Part shown: piece after piece, positions 37,908 to 47,316 of the stretch
Position numbering within the stretch: position 1 is the first letter of the stretch
How the letters are laid out: each line of letters begins with the position of its first letter
Origin: Streptomyces sp. ITFR-21
Lineage (GTDB): Bacteria > Actinomycetota > Actinomycetes > Streptomycetales > Streptomycetaceae
Direction: 5' to 3'
Length of the DNA stretch: 64,000 bases
NCBI RefSeq assembly: GCF_031844685.1
Contig: NZ_CP134605.1
Location: forward strand, 496,001 to 560,000
Program-made: the position numbers and the translations under genes
The notes under the pieces: generated by a model
The model's input: only the letters and a program-made list of their open reading frames with translations
Database searches by the model: none
Told to the model about the DNA's origin: nothing

Positions 37908-37986
37908 CGCTTCGCGAGCCCGTGCCCCCCTCAGCCCCCCGGCGCCTGGACGACGCGGGGGCCTTCCGCGAGAAGGTGGTTCCTCC

Positions 37987-40900
37987 GTGCTTCCTGCCGT
38001 GTTCCGCTCCCGAACCGCGGGCGCCGTCAGCGCCCTGTTACTGGCCGCGCTCGGTGTCGGCGGCCTCGCCCAGGCCCCGGCCCACGCCGCCGCGCCCCAC
38101 CCGGCGCCGGCCCGCGCCGCCTCGGCCCCGGCCCTTACCCAGTACGCCGACCCGTTCGTCGGCACCGACGACAGCTCCGCGCCGAACCCGGTGCCCGGCG
38201 GCGCGGGCGGCAGTACGTACCCGGGCGCGGTGGTGCCCTTCGGCGGGGTGCAGTTCAGCCCGGACACACCGACCGGCTCGCCCTCCGGCTACCGCTACTC
38301 CGACACCTCCATCGAGGACTTCAGCCTCACCCACTTCGACGGCGCCGGCTGCCCCAACGACGAGGACCTGCCGCTGCTGCCGATCACCGGCGGTGTCGGC
38401 ACCTCGCCCGGCAGCGACTGGACCGCGTACGCGTCGCCGTACACCAAGGCCAACGAGACGGCGGTGCCCGGCTACTACCAAAACCGGCTGGACAGGTACG
38501 CCACCGGCGTGGAGCTGACCGCCACCACCCGCACCGGCATGGGGCGGCTGACCTACCCGTCGTCCACCTCGGCCGGGCTGCTGATCAACACCAGCCGCAG
38601 CGCCACCGGGAACCGCGCCGGCTCGGTGCAGGTCAACGGCTCCGAGATCACCGGCAGCGTCACCGCCGGCGGCTTCTGCGGCTCGTCGAAGACGTACCCG
38701 ATCTACTTCGACATCCGCTTCGACCGCGCCCCGACCGCCCACGGCACCTGGAACGGCGGCACGGTCAGCGCGAACTCGGCGAGCACCAGCGGGACCAACA
38801 CCGGCGCCTGGGTCACCTTCGACACCACCGGCTCGGCGACCGTGCAGTTCAAGGTCGGCCTGAGCTACGTGAGCACGGCGGGCGCGCAGGCCAACCTGAC
38901 GGCGGAGAACAGCGGCTGGGACTTCGGCGCGGTCCGCAGCGCCGCCGACGGCGCGTGGAACGCGATCCTCAACCGCGCGCAGGTGAGCGGCGGTTCGACC
39001 ACCGACCTGAAGAAGTTCTACACCGCGCTCTACCACGTCTTCCAGAGCCCCAACATCTCCAGCGACGTCAGCGGCGACTACCGCGGCTTCGACAACGCGG
39101 TGCACAACTCCTCCCGCCCGGTCTACCAGAACTACTCCGGATGGGACATCTACCGCTCCTGGGCGGCGCTGATCGCGCTGATCGCGCCGGCGGAGGCGAG
39201 CGACATCGCCAACTCGATGGTGCTGGACGGCCAGCAGGGCGGCCTGCTGCCCAAGTGGTCGCAGCAGACCAACGAGGACTTCGTGATGACCGGCGACCCC
39301 GGCCCGATCATCGTCAGCAGCCTCTACGCCTTCGGCACCCGCGGCTTCGACACCGCCGCCGCCCTGTCGCTGATGGAAAAGGCGTCCAACGGCGGTACGA
39401 CGCAGGGCTCCCCGATCCGCGGCAACCAGTCCTCGTACACCGCTCTGCACTACCTCAGCGGCGCCCCCTCGGACTCGCTGGAGTACTCGGCCTCCGACTT
39501 CGCGGTGGCGCAGTTCGCCAAGGCGCTCGGCGACACCGCCGGTTACAGTACGCACATGACGCGCGCCCAGTGGTGGCGCAACACCTACGGCGCCGAGTCC
39601 GGCTACGTCCAACCGCGCAACTCCGACGGCAGCTGGGTCTGGCCGCTGGACCCGGCCGGCCAGAGCAACTTCACCGAGGGCAACGCCGCCCAGTACACCT
39701 GGATGGTGCCCTACGACTACGCCGACCTGATCAACGACATGGGCGGCCGGCACACCGCGGTCCAGCGGCTGGACCACCACTTCACCCAGGTCAACGCCGG
39801 CCAGACGCTGCCGTACTACTACATCGGCAACGAGCCCGAGCACGGCGTGCCGTGGGCCTACGACTTCGCCCGCAACCCGGCCGGCGCCTCCGACGCGGTC
39901 CGCAAGGTGATGTCCGAGTCCTACACCACCGGGGCCGGCGGCCTGCCCGGCAACGACGACCTGGGCGCGACCTCCGCCTGGTACGTGTGGGCGGCCCTCG
40001 GCCTGTACCCGGTGACTCCCGGCGCGGACACCCTCGCGGTCAGCGGCCCGCAGTTCCCCTCGGTGCTGCTCCAGCGGCCCGGCGGGAACATCACGGTCAA
40101 CGCGGCGGGCAGCGGCACCTACGTCCAGGGCCTCACCGTCAACGGCACGGCCACCAGCCACAGTTACCTGCGCTACCCGGACGTGGCGGCCGGCGCCACG
40201 CTCGACTTCACCATGGGCGCCACCCCCGGCACCGCCTGGGGCACCGGCGCCTCCGACGTGCCGCCCTCCTTCCAGGACGGCGCCACCGCCGTGCCGGCCG
40301 CCCCCGAGCCGGGGACCGACCTCGCCCAGGGCCGGCCGGTGACCGGATCGGCGAGCTGCGCCACCGCCGAGTCCGCGGACAAGGCGGTGGACGGGTCGCT
40401 GAGGAACAACAGCAAGTGGTGCTCCAAGACGGCGAACGCCACCCTCCAGGTCGACCTGGGCTCGGCGCAGACCGTCTCGTCCTTCGTCGTCGAGCACGCG
40501 GGCCTCGGCGGCGAGAACACCGGCTGGAACACCGGTGCCTTCCAGATCCAGACCAGCACCGACGCCGCCACCTGGACGACCGCGGCGACGGTCGCCGGGT
40601 CGCGCTCCAGCCGCACGTACAACACGGCGTCCCCGCGGCAGGCCCGCTACGTCCGGCTGGTGGTCTCGCAGCCGGCCAACGCCGCGGGCACCGGCTCCGA
40701 CGCCGCCCGGATCTACGAACTGGAGGTCTACGGCGGCGGCCAGAGCGATCTGGCGCTCGGCCGGGCCGCCACCGGCTCCGACCCGTGCGGCAGCACCGAG
40801 ACCGCGGACAAGGCGGTCAACGGCAGCTACTCCGGCGGCACCGGCGACAAGTGGTGCTCCAAGGCGGCGGGCACCAAGACGCTGACCGTCGACCTCGGCG

Positions 40901-41166
40901 CCTCGCACACCCTGTCGTCGCTGACCGTCCGGCACTCCGGCGCCGGCGGCGAGGACCCGGCGTGGGACACCAGGGACTTCGACCTGGCGGTGTCCCCCGA
41001 CGGCACCGCCTGGACCACGGTCGCCCAGGTCCGCGGCAACACCGCCGACAGCACCACCAGCCAGGTGGGCGCGAACGCCCGCTGGGTGCGGCTGTCGGTG
41101 ATCACACCGACGCAGAACGGCGATCCGGCGGCGCGGATCTACGAGTTGGAGGTCTACGGAAGCTGA
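37987..41166 (+). CDS. GH92 alpha-mannosidase with two discoidin domains, secreted
   Basis: 1059 residues, GTG 37987. Residues 1-38 are a Sec signal peptide (GAVSALLLAALGVGGLAQAP). The GH92 domain runs to about residue 760: YADPFVGTDDSSAPNPVPGG, FSLTHFDGAGCPNDEDLPLL, YYYIGNEPEHGVPWAYDFAR, and NDDLGATSAWYVWAALGLYP. Family members are Ca-dependent exo-acting alpha-mannosidases that invert configuration. Two F5/8 type C modules follow (SCATAESADKAVDGS and PCGSTETADKAVNGS), probably binding glycans. It is complete, unlike most glycosidase genes in this window. It is divergent from its likely LacI repressor. Confidence 0.93.
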   Translation: MLPAVFRSRTAGAVSALLLAALGVGGLAQAPAHAAAPHPAPARAASAPALTQYADPFVGTDDSSAPNPVPGGAGGSTYPGAVVPFGGVQFSPDTPTGSPSGYRYSDTSIEDFSLTHFDGAGCPNDEDLPLLPITGGVGTSPGSDWTAYASPYTKANETAVPGYYQNRLDRYATGVELTATTRTGMGRLTYPSSTSAGLLINTSRSATGNRAGSVQVNGSEITGSVTAGGFCGSSKTYPIYFDIRFDRAPTAHGTWNGGTVSANSASTSGTNTGAWVTFDTTGSATVQFKVGLSYVSTAGAQANLTAENSGWDFGAVRSAADGAWNAILNRAQVSGGSTTDLKKFYTALYHVFQSPNISSDVSGDYRGFDNAVHNSSRPVYQNYSGWDIYRSWAALIALIAPAEASDIANSMVLDGQQGGLLPKWSQQTNEDFVMTGDPGPIIVSSLYAFGTRGFDTAAALSLMEKASNGGTTQGSPIRGNQSSYTALHYLSGAPSDSLEYSASDFAVAQFAKALGDTAGYSTHMTRAQWWRNTYGAESGYVQPRNSDGSWVWPLDPAGQSNFTEGNAAQYTWMVPYDYADLINDMGGRHTAVQRLDHHFTQVNAGQTLPYYYIGNEPEHGVPWAYDFARNPAGASDAVRKVMSESYTTGAGGLPGNDDLGATSAWYVWAALGLYPVTPGADTLAVSGPQFPSVLLQRPGGNITVNAAGSGTYVQGLTVNGTATSHSYLRYPDVAAGATLDFTMGATPGTAWGTGASDVPPSFQDGATAVPAAPEPGTDLAQGRPVTGSASCATAESADKAVDGSLRNNSKWCSKTANATLQVDLGSAQTVSSFVVEHAGLGGENTGWNTGAFQIQTSTDAATWTTAATVAGSRSSRTYNTASPRQARYVRLVVSQPANAAGTGSDAARIYELEVYGGGQSDLALGRAATGSDPCGSTETADKAVNGSYSGGTGDKWCSKAAGTKTLTVDLGASHTLSSLTVRHSGAGGEDPAWDTRDFDLAVSPDGTAWTTVAQVRGNTADSTTSQVGANARWVRLSVITPTQNGDPAARIYELEVYGS

Positions 41167-41173
41167 ACCGGCC

Positions 41174-41218
41174 GGCGGCGGCCGTTTCCCCGGGGTGCCG
41201 GGTGGGATTGCCGCCGCC
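41174..41218. terminator. Possible hairpin between GH92 and glgC
   Basis: GGCGGCGGC and GCCGCCGCC pair across a 27-base loop in the 69-base gap between these convergent genes. The loop is long, so support is moderate. Confidence 0.35.
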
Positions 41219-41235
41219 TGGTCGGGCCGCAGGGC

Positions 41236-42453
41236 TCACTGCACCCGCTGCCCCTTGCCGAGGGCGATCACGCCACCCGGCGAGACGGTGTAGAGCTGGC
41301 CGTCGCGGTCGGGGTTGACGCCGATGGTGGCGCCCGGCGGCACGTCCACGTTCTTGTCCAGCACCGCGCCCCTGACGATGGCGCCGCGCCCGACCCGTAC
41401 GTTGTCGTGCAGCACCGAGCCCTGGACGACCGCGCCGACGTCGATCACCACGCCGGGTGACAGCACCGAGCGGGTGACCTGCCCGCGGATCACGCAGCCG
41501 GGGCTGACCACCGACTCCCCCACGATGCCGCCGGCCGCGATCTTGGCCGGCGGCATGCTGTTCTGGTGGGTGTAGATCGGCCAGCGCCGGTTGTACAGGC
41601 TGAAGGCGGGCTGGTCGGAGATCAGGTCCATGTGCGCCTCGTAGTAGGCGTCCAGGGTGCCGACGTCCCGCCAGTAGCCGTGGTCGCGGCTGGTCTCCCC
41701 CGGTACGTGGTTGGTGTCGAAGTCGTAGACCTGCGCGACACCCTTGGCGGTGAGCCGGGGCAGGATGCTGCCGCCCATGTCGTGCACGGACTGCGGGTCC
41801 TCGGCGTCCTCGTGCAGCGCGTCCAGCAGCGTCTTGGTGGTGAACAGGTAGTTGCCCATGGAGGCGAAGACACGCCCGGGGTCGTCGGGCAGCCCCGGCG
41901 GGTCGGCGGGCTTTTCCAGGAAGCGCTCCACCGCGACGCCGTCGCTGGCCGGGGTGATGACGCCGAACGCGGCGGCGTCCGCCTTGGGCACCTTGATGCC
42001 GGCCACCGTGACGCCCGCGCCGTGCTCGATGTGCTGGGCGAGCATCTGCCGGGGGTCCATCCGGTAGACGTGGTCGGCGCCGAACACCGCGACGTAGTCG
42101 GGCTGTTCGTCGTGGATGAGGTTGAGCGACTGCAAAATCGCGTCGGCGCTGCCGAGGTACCAGCGCGGGCCGAGCCGCTGCTGGGCCGGCACCGGGGTGA
42201 CGTAGTTGCCCAGCAGACTCGACATCCGCCAGGTGGTCGTCACGTGCCGGTCCAGGGAGTGCGACTTGTACTGGGTCAGTACGCAGATCCGCAGGATGTC
42301 GCCGTTGACGAGGTTGGACAGCACGAAGTCCACGAGCCGGTAGGTGCCGCCGAACGTCACCGCCGGCTTGGCCCGGTCGGCGGTGAGCGGCATCAGCCGC
42401 TTTCCCGCACCACCGGCCAGCACTATGCCCAGCACCGAAGGTCCACCACGCAT
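41236..42453 (-). CDS. glgC: Glucose-1-phosphate adenylyltransferase
   Basis: 405 residues. It makes ADP-glucose from glucose-1-phosphate and ATP for glycogen or maltosyl-phosphate synthesis. The N-terminal nucleotidyl transferase motif is [20 protein letters not shown] with AKPAV, then [16 protein letters not shown] and [10 protein letters not shown]. The C-terminal left-handed beta-helix ([38 protein letters not shown]) is full length. It lies 99 bases downstream of glgA on the same strand, consistent with one glycogen operon. Confidence 0.95.
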   Translation of the reverse strand: MRGGPSVLGIVLAGGAGKRLMPLTADRAKPAVTFGGTYRLVDFVLSNLVNGDILRICVLTQYKSHSLDRHVTTTWRMSSLLGNYVTPVPAQQRLGPRWYLGSADAILQSLNLIHDEQPDYVAVFGADHVYRMDPRQMLAQHIEHGAGVTVAGIKVPKADAAAFGVITPASDGVAVERFLEKPADPPGLPDDPGRVFASMGNYLFTTKTLLDALHEDAEDPQSVHDMGGSILPRLTAKGVAQVYDFDTNHVPGETSRDHGYWRDVGTLDAYYEAHMDLISDQPAFSLYNRRWPIYTHQNSMPPAKIAAGGIVGESVVSPGCVIRGQVTRSVLSPGVVIDVGAVVQGSVLHDNVRVGRGAIVRGAVLDKNVDVPPGATIGVNPDRDGQLYTVSPGGVIALGKGQRVQ

Positions 42454-42552
42454 CGAAGCCCCCTCAGATCGTGTCCGCTCGCCGGTGTCCGGCGGTCGCC
42501 GCCCGGTTGCCCTCGCCCGCCCGTCGGCCGGGCCCCGCCGTCCGGCCGGGGC

Positions 42553-43716
42553 TCAGCCGTCCTTCAGCACCGTCTGGTAGAGCTCTGTGGTGCGCCGGGC
42601 GACGGTGTCCCAGCCGAACTCGGTCACCGCGCGCTCCCGGCCGGCCTCACCCATCCGGGCGGCCGTCGCCGGGTCGCCGACCAGCCGGTCGATCGCCTCG
42701 GCCAGCCCGGTCTCGAACTCCTCGGGACGGCTCTCCCGGTAGGGCACCAGCAGCCCGGTCCGGCCGTCGTCCACCACCTCAGGGATGCCGCCGACCGCGG
42801 AGGCGACCACGGCGGTCCCGCAGGCCATCGCCTCCAGGTTGACGATGCCGAGCGGCTCGTACACCGAAGGGCAGACGAACAGCGCCGCGTGGGTGAGCAG
42901 CTGGACGACGGCCGGGCGGGGCAGCATCGCCGGGATCCAGTGCACCCCGTCGCGTACGGCGCTCAGTTCGTCGAACAGGGCGCGGAACTCGCGGTCCAGG
43001 GCCGGGGTGTCGGGGGCGCCGGCGCACAGCACCAGCTGGGCGGCCGGGTCGATCCGGCGGGCGGCGCGCAGCAGGTGCGGTACGCCCTTCTGCCGGGTGA
43101 TCCGGCCGACGAAGAGCACATACGGGCGGTCCGGGTCGATACCGATCCGGTCCAAGACGTCGGTGCGCGGGTCGGGGCGGTAGGTGGCGGTGTCGATGCC
43201 GTTGCGGATCACGTGGACCCGGTCGGGGTCGAGCGCCGGGTAGCTGGCCAGGATGTCGCGGCGCATGCCGTCGGAGACGGCGACCACCCCGTCCGCGGAC
43301 TCCATCGCGGTGCGCTCGGCCCAGCTCGACAGGGCGTAGCCGCCGCCGAGCTGCTCGGCCTTCCAGGGGCGCAGCGGCTCCAGGGAGTGCGCGGTCAGTA
43401 TGTGCGGGATGCCGTAGAGCAGCTTGCCTATGTGGCCGGCGAGGTTGGCATACCAGGTATGGGAGTGCAGCAGCTCGCGGCCCTCCAGGGCGGCGGCGAT
43501 CGACAGGTCGACGGCGAAGGTGCGCAGCGCGTCGTTGGCACCGTCCAGGGAGGAGGGCGCGCGATGCCGGATCACCGCGTCATCGGCGCCCTTTCCCCAG
43601 CTGTGCACTTCGAGGTCCACCAGAGCGCGCAGCTCGCGGGCGAGGAACTCCACATGGACCCCGGCTCCGCCGTACACGTCGGGCGGATACTCCCGGGTCA
43701 GCAGCCCCACCTTCAC
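42553..43716 (-). CDS. glgA: Glycogen synthase, actinobacterial GT4 type
   Basis: 387 residues from GTG 43716 (VKVGLLTREYPPDVYGGAGV) with GGGAGGG 5 bases upstream. The KVGLLTREYPP...GGAGVH start, SHTWYANLAGH and the EX7E motif in CPSVYEPLGIVNLEAMACG mark the Corynebacterium-type GlgA family (GT4), some members of which make alpha-maltose-1-phosphate from ADP-glucose and glucose-1-phosphate. Either that or alpha-glucan elongation fits here. It pairs with glgC downstream. Confidence 0.92.
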   Translation of the reverse strand: MKVGLLTREYPPDVYGGAGVHVEFLARELRALVDLEVHSWGKGADDAVIRHRAPSSLDGANDALRTFAVDLSIAAALEGRELLHSHTWYANLAGHIGKLLYGIPHILTAHSLEPLRPWKAEQLGGGYALSSWAERTAMESADGVVAVSDGMRRDILASYPALDPDRVHVIRNGIDTATYRPDPRTDVLDRIGIDPDRPYVLFVGRITRQKGVPHLLRAARRIDPAAQLVLCAGAPDTPALDREFRALFDELSAVRDGVHWIPAMLPRPAVVQLLTHAALFVCPSVYEPLGIVNLEAMACGTAVVASAVGGIPEVVDDGRTGLLVPYRESRPEEFETGLAEAIDRLVGDPATAARMGEAGRERAVTEFGWDTVARRTTELYQTVLKDG

Positions 43717-43837
43717 CGCGCCCTCCCATCCCTTCGGCAACCGCATCGGTCAACCGCGGTCGTTTCTTGCTTTCCCCGTTCGGGGAAGGCATATCACGCC
43801 GAGGCGGCCGAATCCCGGTCAGGGGGTGATCGGGTTG

Positions 43838-44659
43838 TTACGAGGTGACCAGGTCGAACTGTTCCCAGGCGCCGATGGCGGCCCGGTTGGCGATCAGCGG
43901 CTGGTCCCCGGCGTTCTCCGCGGTCACGTACAGGTTGTCGGCGCGGGCCCGCAGGCTGACCACGGTGCCGCCGGGGGGCGTGGTGTCGCCGCCGATGGTG
44001 GTGGTGGTGGTGACGGGTGGGGTGGGACGGGTGGCGGTCAGCGCGATCTGGCCCTTGAGCATCCGCCCGCCGTCACCGGCCAGCCGCAGGTAGTAGTCCG
44101 AGGAGCACGCCGTACCGTCCTCGTCCAACGCCGAAAACCCCGAATTCGTCGGCACCCACGCCAACGACTCCGCCGTCTTCGCGATCTGGTTCCCCTCGTT
44201 GAACTCGTTGAACTCGTCGAACATCGGGATATAAACGCCCTGCACCCCGCCCGCACCATTCTGCTGCAACCACAGGAAACGCGTGTCCACCGTCTGCTGG
44301 TCGTACGACGAGAACAGGTCCGCCGGCTGCCCGTTCCCCAGACTCGCGTACCCCGTGTGATACGTCCGCGCGTAGTCCCGCACGTCCGGCCACGCCACAA
44401 TCCCCGTGTTCGACGGCGACGGCGCCTGACCCGCGTTCGCCGACCAGTGCCACCACGCATATACCGGTGCACCGTCACCGACCGCCGCCAACCACCCCTG
44501 ACACCCCACCGACACCTTCCCCACCACATCCCCCGGACCACTCACCGCCGCAACACCCCCCACAGCAGACGCAGGTACGGCCACACCCAACGCAGCCAAC
44601 CCCACAGCAGCCGACCCACCGGCCGCCGTGCCCAAGAACGAACGACGTGACACACCCAT
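43838..44659 (-). pseudogene. Tat-exported GH71/GH99-like protein with catalytic core deleted, fascin-like lobe
   Basis: 273 residues in one uninterrupted frame. The Tat signal is MGVSRRSFLGTAAGG with an ASA cleavage site. KVSVGCQGWLAAVGDGAPVY and GYASLGNGQPADLFSSYDQQ match the start of GH71/GH99-like streptomycete proteins. After LWLQQNGAGG the sequence jumps to VQGVYIPMFDEF and EGNQIAKTAESLAWVPTNSG, which belongs to the end of that domain, so about 200 residues of barrel seem deleted in frame. A 9-bp duplication gives EFNEFNE. The last 41 codons are a fascin-like lobe. Third codon positions favour G and T, unlike neighbours. Confidence 0.72.
43841..43963 (-). other. Fascin-like single lobe, copy B
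   Basis: 41 codons LRARADNLYVTAENAG ... LIANRAAIGAWEQFDLVTS followed directly by a stop. It ends the Tat-exported remnant at 43838-44659. Confidence 0.75.
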
Positions 44660-45290
44660 GGAAAGCTCCGATGTTCAACAGCTGAACTCAGCGTCCCCGT
44701 GGCAGGCCATGGGTGATCGGCAACGGCATGGCGAAGGCTCCGCCTGATCTGCGCAGGCTTGCGGTGGGGGAGGCGTGCACCGGCTCGCGGTGACGCCTCG
44801 CTGAGCACTTCCGCATAAGCGGTTGAGGTCTGCGAGGATTCAACTGCTGAAAGAAACATGCCGTCAAGGGCCTGGACCAACGAGGCTCTTTGTCCTCGAT
44901 GCGGTGGTTTCCCGCACCGAGTACCGCATGAGACCACCCATGACGGGCGCGAAAGATCGGATGACCTGCTTCACTGCTTGTGCGCGACAGGCGCCGGGCG
45001 GCCCCCGACCGGCCGGTTCGTGATTCGGCCACGATCCACCGGGGGGCACGGCCCGCCGCCCGGGTCGGCGGCCCGGCCGCGTCGCGCACCCGCTGGGACA
45101 CCGGTGCACCCGGTGGTGCCTGGGACGCGGCGGCGCCCCGGCGGCCCCCGGCGGACGTACCGGTGTCAAGCACATACCCGGCCGCCAGGTGGCAATACGG
45201 CCGTTCTCACGACTTCGGGCCGTCCCGGGATTGACGCTTTATGGACGGCTGCAACGTACCCGACCGGGCACACGTAGGAGAGACAAGAGC
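44660..45290. other. 631-bp non-coding stretch with two similar small dyads
   Basis: GTTCA-ACAGC-TGAAC (44673-44687) and ATTCAACTGCTGAA (44835-44848) are similar dyads 162 bases apart. The rest has no recognisable gene on either strand; it is GC-poorer on the left and may include remnants of a mobile element, which I cannot prove. Confidence 0.4.
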
Positions 45291-45854
45291 GTGACGACCA
45301 CCCCCCACGCCACCGCCCCCGTTCCACTGCGGACCGGACAGCGGCTGGCTCTGACCCTGGCAAGAGAAGAGATGATGCAGGACTACCACCGATGGGAGAC
45401 CGACCCGGCGACCATCGTCGGTTTCGGTGCCCGCTGGCCGGTGTCCTGGGAGGTGTTCCGGGCCCGCTTCCGCGGCGTCCACACCTCCTCCCACTACCAG
45501 CTCTTCGAAGTGATCACGACGGCGGGCGCGACTCCGGTCGGCACCACCTCCCTCAACGTGGACCAGTCGGTCAACAGCGCCGAGTTCACCTTGGTGATCG
45601 CTCCGGAGCACCGCGGCCTGGGTTACGCGGCCGAGGCCACCGCACTCACTCTCGACTGGGCGTTCACCATCGCGTCACTGAACGCGGTGTGGCTGCAGGT
45701 GCTGGCTCCGCACACCCTTGCCGTGAACGCCTATCTCAAGGCCGGCTTCCGTACCGCGGGACGGTTGCGGGATGCCGCGCTGTGGCATGGCAAGCGCGTC
45801 GACAAGCTCCTGCTGGACTGCCTGCCCGACGACCTGGCAGCAGAGAGGAGGTGA
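45291..45854 (+). CDS. GNAT family N-acetyltransferase (RimJ/RimL-like)
   Basis: 187 residues from GTG 45291, with GGAG 10 bases upstream. The RimJ/RimL fold is evident: LRTGQRLALTLAREEMMQDY at the N-end, FTLVIAPEHRGLGYAAEATA (acetyl-CoA pyrophosphate loop, core RGLGYA), and LNAVWLQVLAPHTLAVNAYL, KAGFRTAGRLRDAALWHGKR. It transfers acetyl to an amine, often a protein N-terminus or a small molecule. Its stop overlaps the SD of a 31-residue Cys-containing peptide gene, so the two are translationally coupled and the peptide is a possible substrate. Confidence 0.9.
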   Translation: MTTTPHATAPVPLRTGQRLALTLAREEMMQDYHRWETDPATIVGFGARWPVSWEVFRARFRGVHTSSHYQLFEVITTAGATPVGTTSLNVDQSVNSAEFTLVIAPEHRGLGYAAEATALTLDWAFTIASLNAVWLQVLAPHTLAVNAYLKAGFRTAGRLRDAALWHGKRVDKLLLDCLPDDLAAERR

Positions 45855-45860
45855 TCCGAG

Positions 45861-45956
45861 ATGTCCTGCCCCGACGTGAACTGCCGCAAGGGCGGCTGCA
45901 CCACCGAGCCCGGCCGTAACCGGCCCGCTGGTGACAGCACCCCCGGAAAAGCCTGA
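45861..45956 (+). CDS. 31-residue Cys-containing peptide coupled to GNAT
   Basis: ATG 45861 follows GGAGGTGATC (45847-45856), a ten-base perfect complement to the 16S rRNA 3' end that overlaps the GNAT stop. The peptide begins MSCPDVNCRKGGCTTEP, has three Cys in its first 13 residues, then a Gly/Pro/Arg/Ser tail and TGA. A very strong hairpin follows 35 bases later. I do not recognise it. It could be a modified peptide (RiPP-like), a metal-binding peptide or a leader; the strong SD argues that it is translated. Confidence 0.6.
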   Translation: MSCPDVNCRKGGCTTEPGRNRPAGDSTPGKA

Positions 45957-45991
45957 ACCACCCCCGGCCCACCGGCCGGATGTCCCGCACC

Positions 45992-46030
45992 GAAGGCCGC
46001 GGCGCGCGCCGGACGCGCGCCGCGGCCTTC
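45992..46030. terminator. 17-bp perfect hairpin after the GNAT-peptide pair
   Basis: GAAGGCCGCGGCGCGCG, CCGGA loop, CGCGCGCCGCGGCCTTC. Ends the GNAT-peptide transcript. The remainder of 46031-46292 carries no recognisable gene. Confidence 0.85.
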
Positions 46031-46292
46031 ACCGCCCCCGGGAGGGGAGGCACCGGCTCACGGCGTAGTGTGCCTACGCCGTACGCGGTAGCCGCGCGCA
46101 GAGGTCACCCGTGCGGCGACCGCACCGGCCGGCGGGGTGCTCGCGCAGGTCATCCGCCGTGCCCGGCGTCCGCGGCGGCTCGGCCGCGGGTCCGGGCGGG
46201 CGGCTGCGAGGAAATCCGGGACGGAAGAGGCATACGTCCGGACGGCCAGGGCAGGCGGGCGGCGAACAGTCGGATGAGTGCGAGGCGATGAC

Positions 46293-47195
46293 GTGACCGC
46301 AATGGTTCAGCAGTCGGAAGACACGGACGCCACGGCGACGGGCGAGCGGCAGTCGGGTGCGTCACAGGACGCGACCGGTGGGCTGCCGTGGATCGACGAC
46401 GCGACGAGCGTGGCGCCCCAGGACGCCCGGGTGTTGTCGAAGCTCTTCTTCGACCGCCTCCAGGAGCTGGAGGAGGGCACCCACGCCTACAGTTACGCGC
46501 GCAGCACCCTGATCGAGATGAATCTGGCGCTGGTGCACTTCGCGGCGGGCCGCTACCGCAACCGCCCCGCCACCGACCACGAGGAGATCGTCCAGGTCGG
46601 CACGATCGGTCTGATCAAGGCGATCGACCGGTTCGACCTGTCCCGTGAGACGGAGTTCACCACTTTCGCCATCCCCTACATCGTCGGCGAGATGAAGCGG
46701 TTCTTCCGCGACACCTCCTGGGCGGTGCACGTGCCGCGGCGGCTGCAGGAGCTGCGGGTCGAGCTGAGCAAGGCCAGGGAGCAGCTGTCGCTGCTGCTGG
46801 ACCGCGACCCGACCGTCGCCGAGCTGGCCGCGCACCTCGACCTGAGCGAGGGCGACGTGATCGAGGGCCTGGTGGCGTCCAACGGCTACACCGCGGGCTC
46901 GCTGGACACCCCCTACAGCGACGCGGACAGCGGTTCCGACGGTGAGGGCCGCACCCTGGCCGACACCTTCGGGGCGTGCGACCCGGCGCTGGAGCTGGTG
47001 GAGGACTTCAACAGCCTGGCCCCGCTGCTCTCGCAGCTGCCGGCGCGCGACCGCCTGCTGCTGCAGATGCGGTTCGGCGAGGAGATGACGCAGGCGCAGA
47101 TCGGCGAGGAGCTGGGCTACTCGCAGATGCACGTGTCGCGGCTGCTCGGCAGGACGCTCAACAAGCTGCGGGCGGGACTGCTCGCCCAGTCCTGA
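46293..47195 (+). CDS. SigB/SigF-family (group 3) sigma factor
   Basis: 300 residues from GTG 46293 (VTAMVQQSEDTD), GAGG 7 bases upstream; GTG 46278 is possible. Region 2 is RSTLIEMNLALVHFAAGRYR with EEIVQVGTIGLIKAIDRFDL and FTTFAIPYIVGEMKRFFRDT; region 3 follows (VPRRLQELRVELSKAREQLS); region 4 is LLQMRFGEEMTQAQIGEELG, YSQMHVSRLLGRTLNKLRAG. Such stress or development sigma factors are held by anti-sigma kinases and freed by SpoIIE phosphatases, two of whose relatives occur in this window (25339 and 55273). Monocistronic, ended by a 19-bp hairpin. Confidence 0.93.
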   Translation: MTAMVQQSEDTDATATGERQSGASQDATGGLPWIDDATSVAPQDARVLSKLFFDRLQELEEGTHAYSYARSTLIEMNLALVHFAAGRYRNRPATDHEEIVQVGTIGLIKAIDRFDLSRETEFTTFAIPYIVGEMKRFFRDTSWAVHVPRRLQELRVELSKAREQLSLLLDRDPTVAELAAHLDLSEGDVIEGLVASNGYTAGSLDTPYSDADSGSDGEGRTLADTFGACDPALELVEDFNSLAPLLSQLPARDRLLLQMRFGEEMTQAQIGEELGYSQMHVSRLLGRTLNKLRAGLLAQS

Positions 47196-47274
47196 GGTCC
47201 GGCGCCGCGCACGGCGGCCGGACCCGCACGACGGCACACCACCTTCCCCCTGACCCGAACCGACTGTTCGGATC

Positions 47275-47316
47275 CGACGGCCGTGGCCCGGAATCCCTTC
47301 CGGGCCACGGCCGTCG
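47275..47316. terminator. 19-bp perfect hairpin after the sigma factor gene
   Basis: CGACGGCCGTGGCCCGGAA, TCCC loop, TTCCGGGCCACGGCCGTCG, 79 bases after the stop. The remaining part of 47196-47531 has no gene; GGCAGCCGCTTGCCCGG repeats appear at 47395-47425. Confidence 0.85.

Noticed and set aside
44688-45175. Small minus-strand proteins in the gap before the GNAT gene
   Set aside because: Frames of 60-160 codons exist but have no SD, no family resemblance and switch frame; a mobile-element remnant cannot be excluded.
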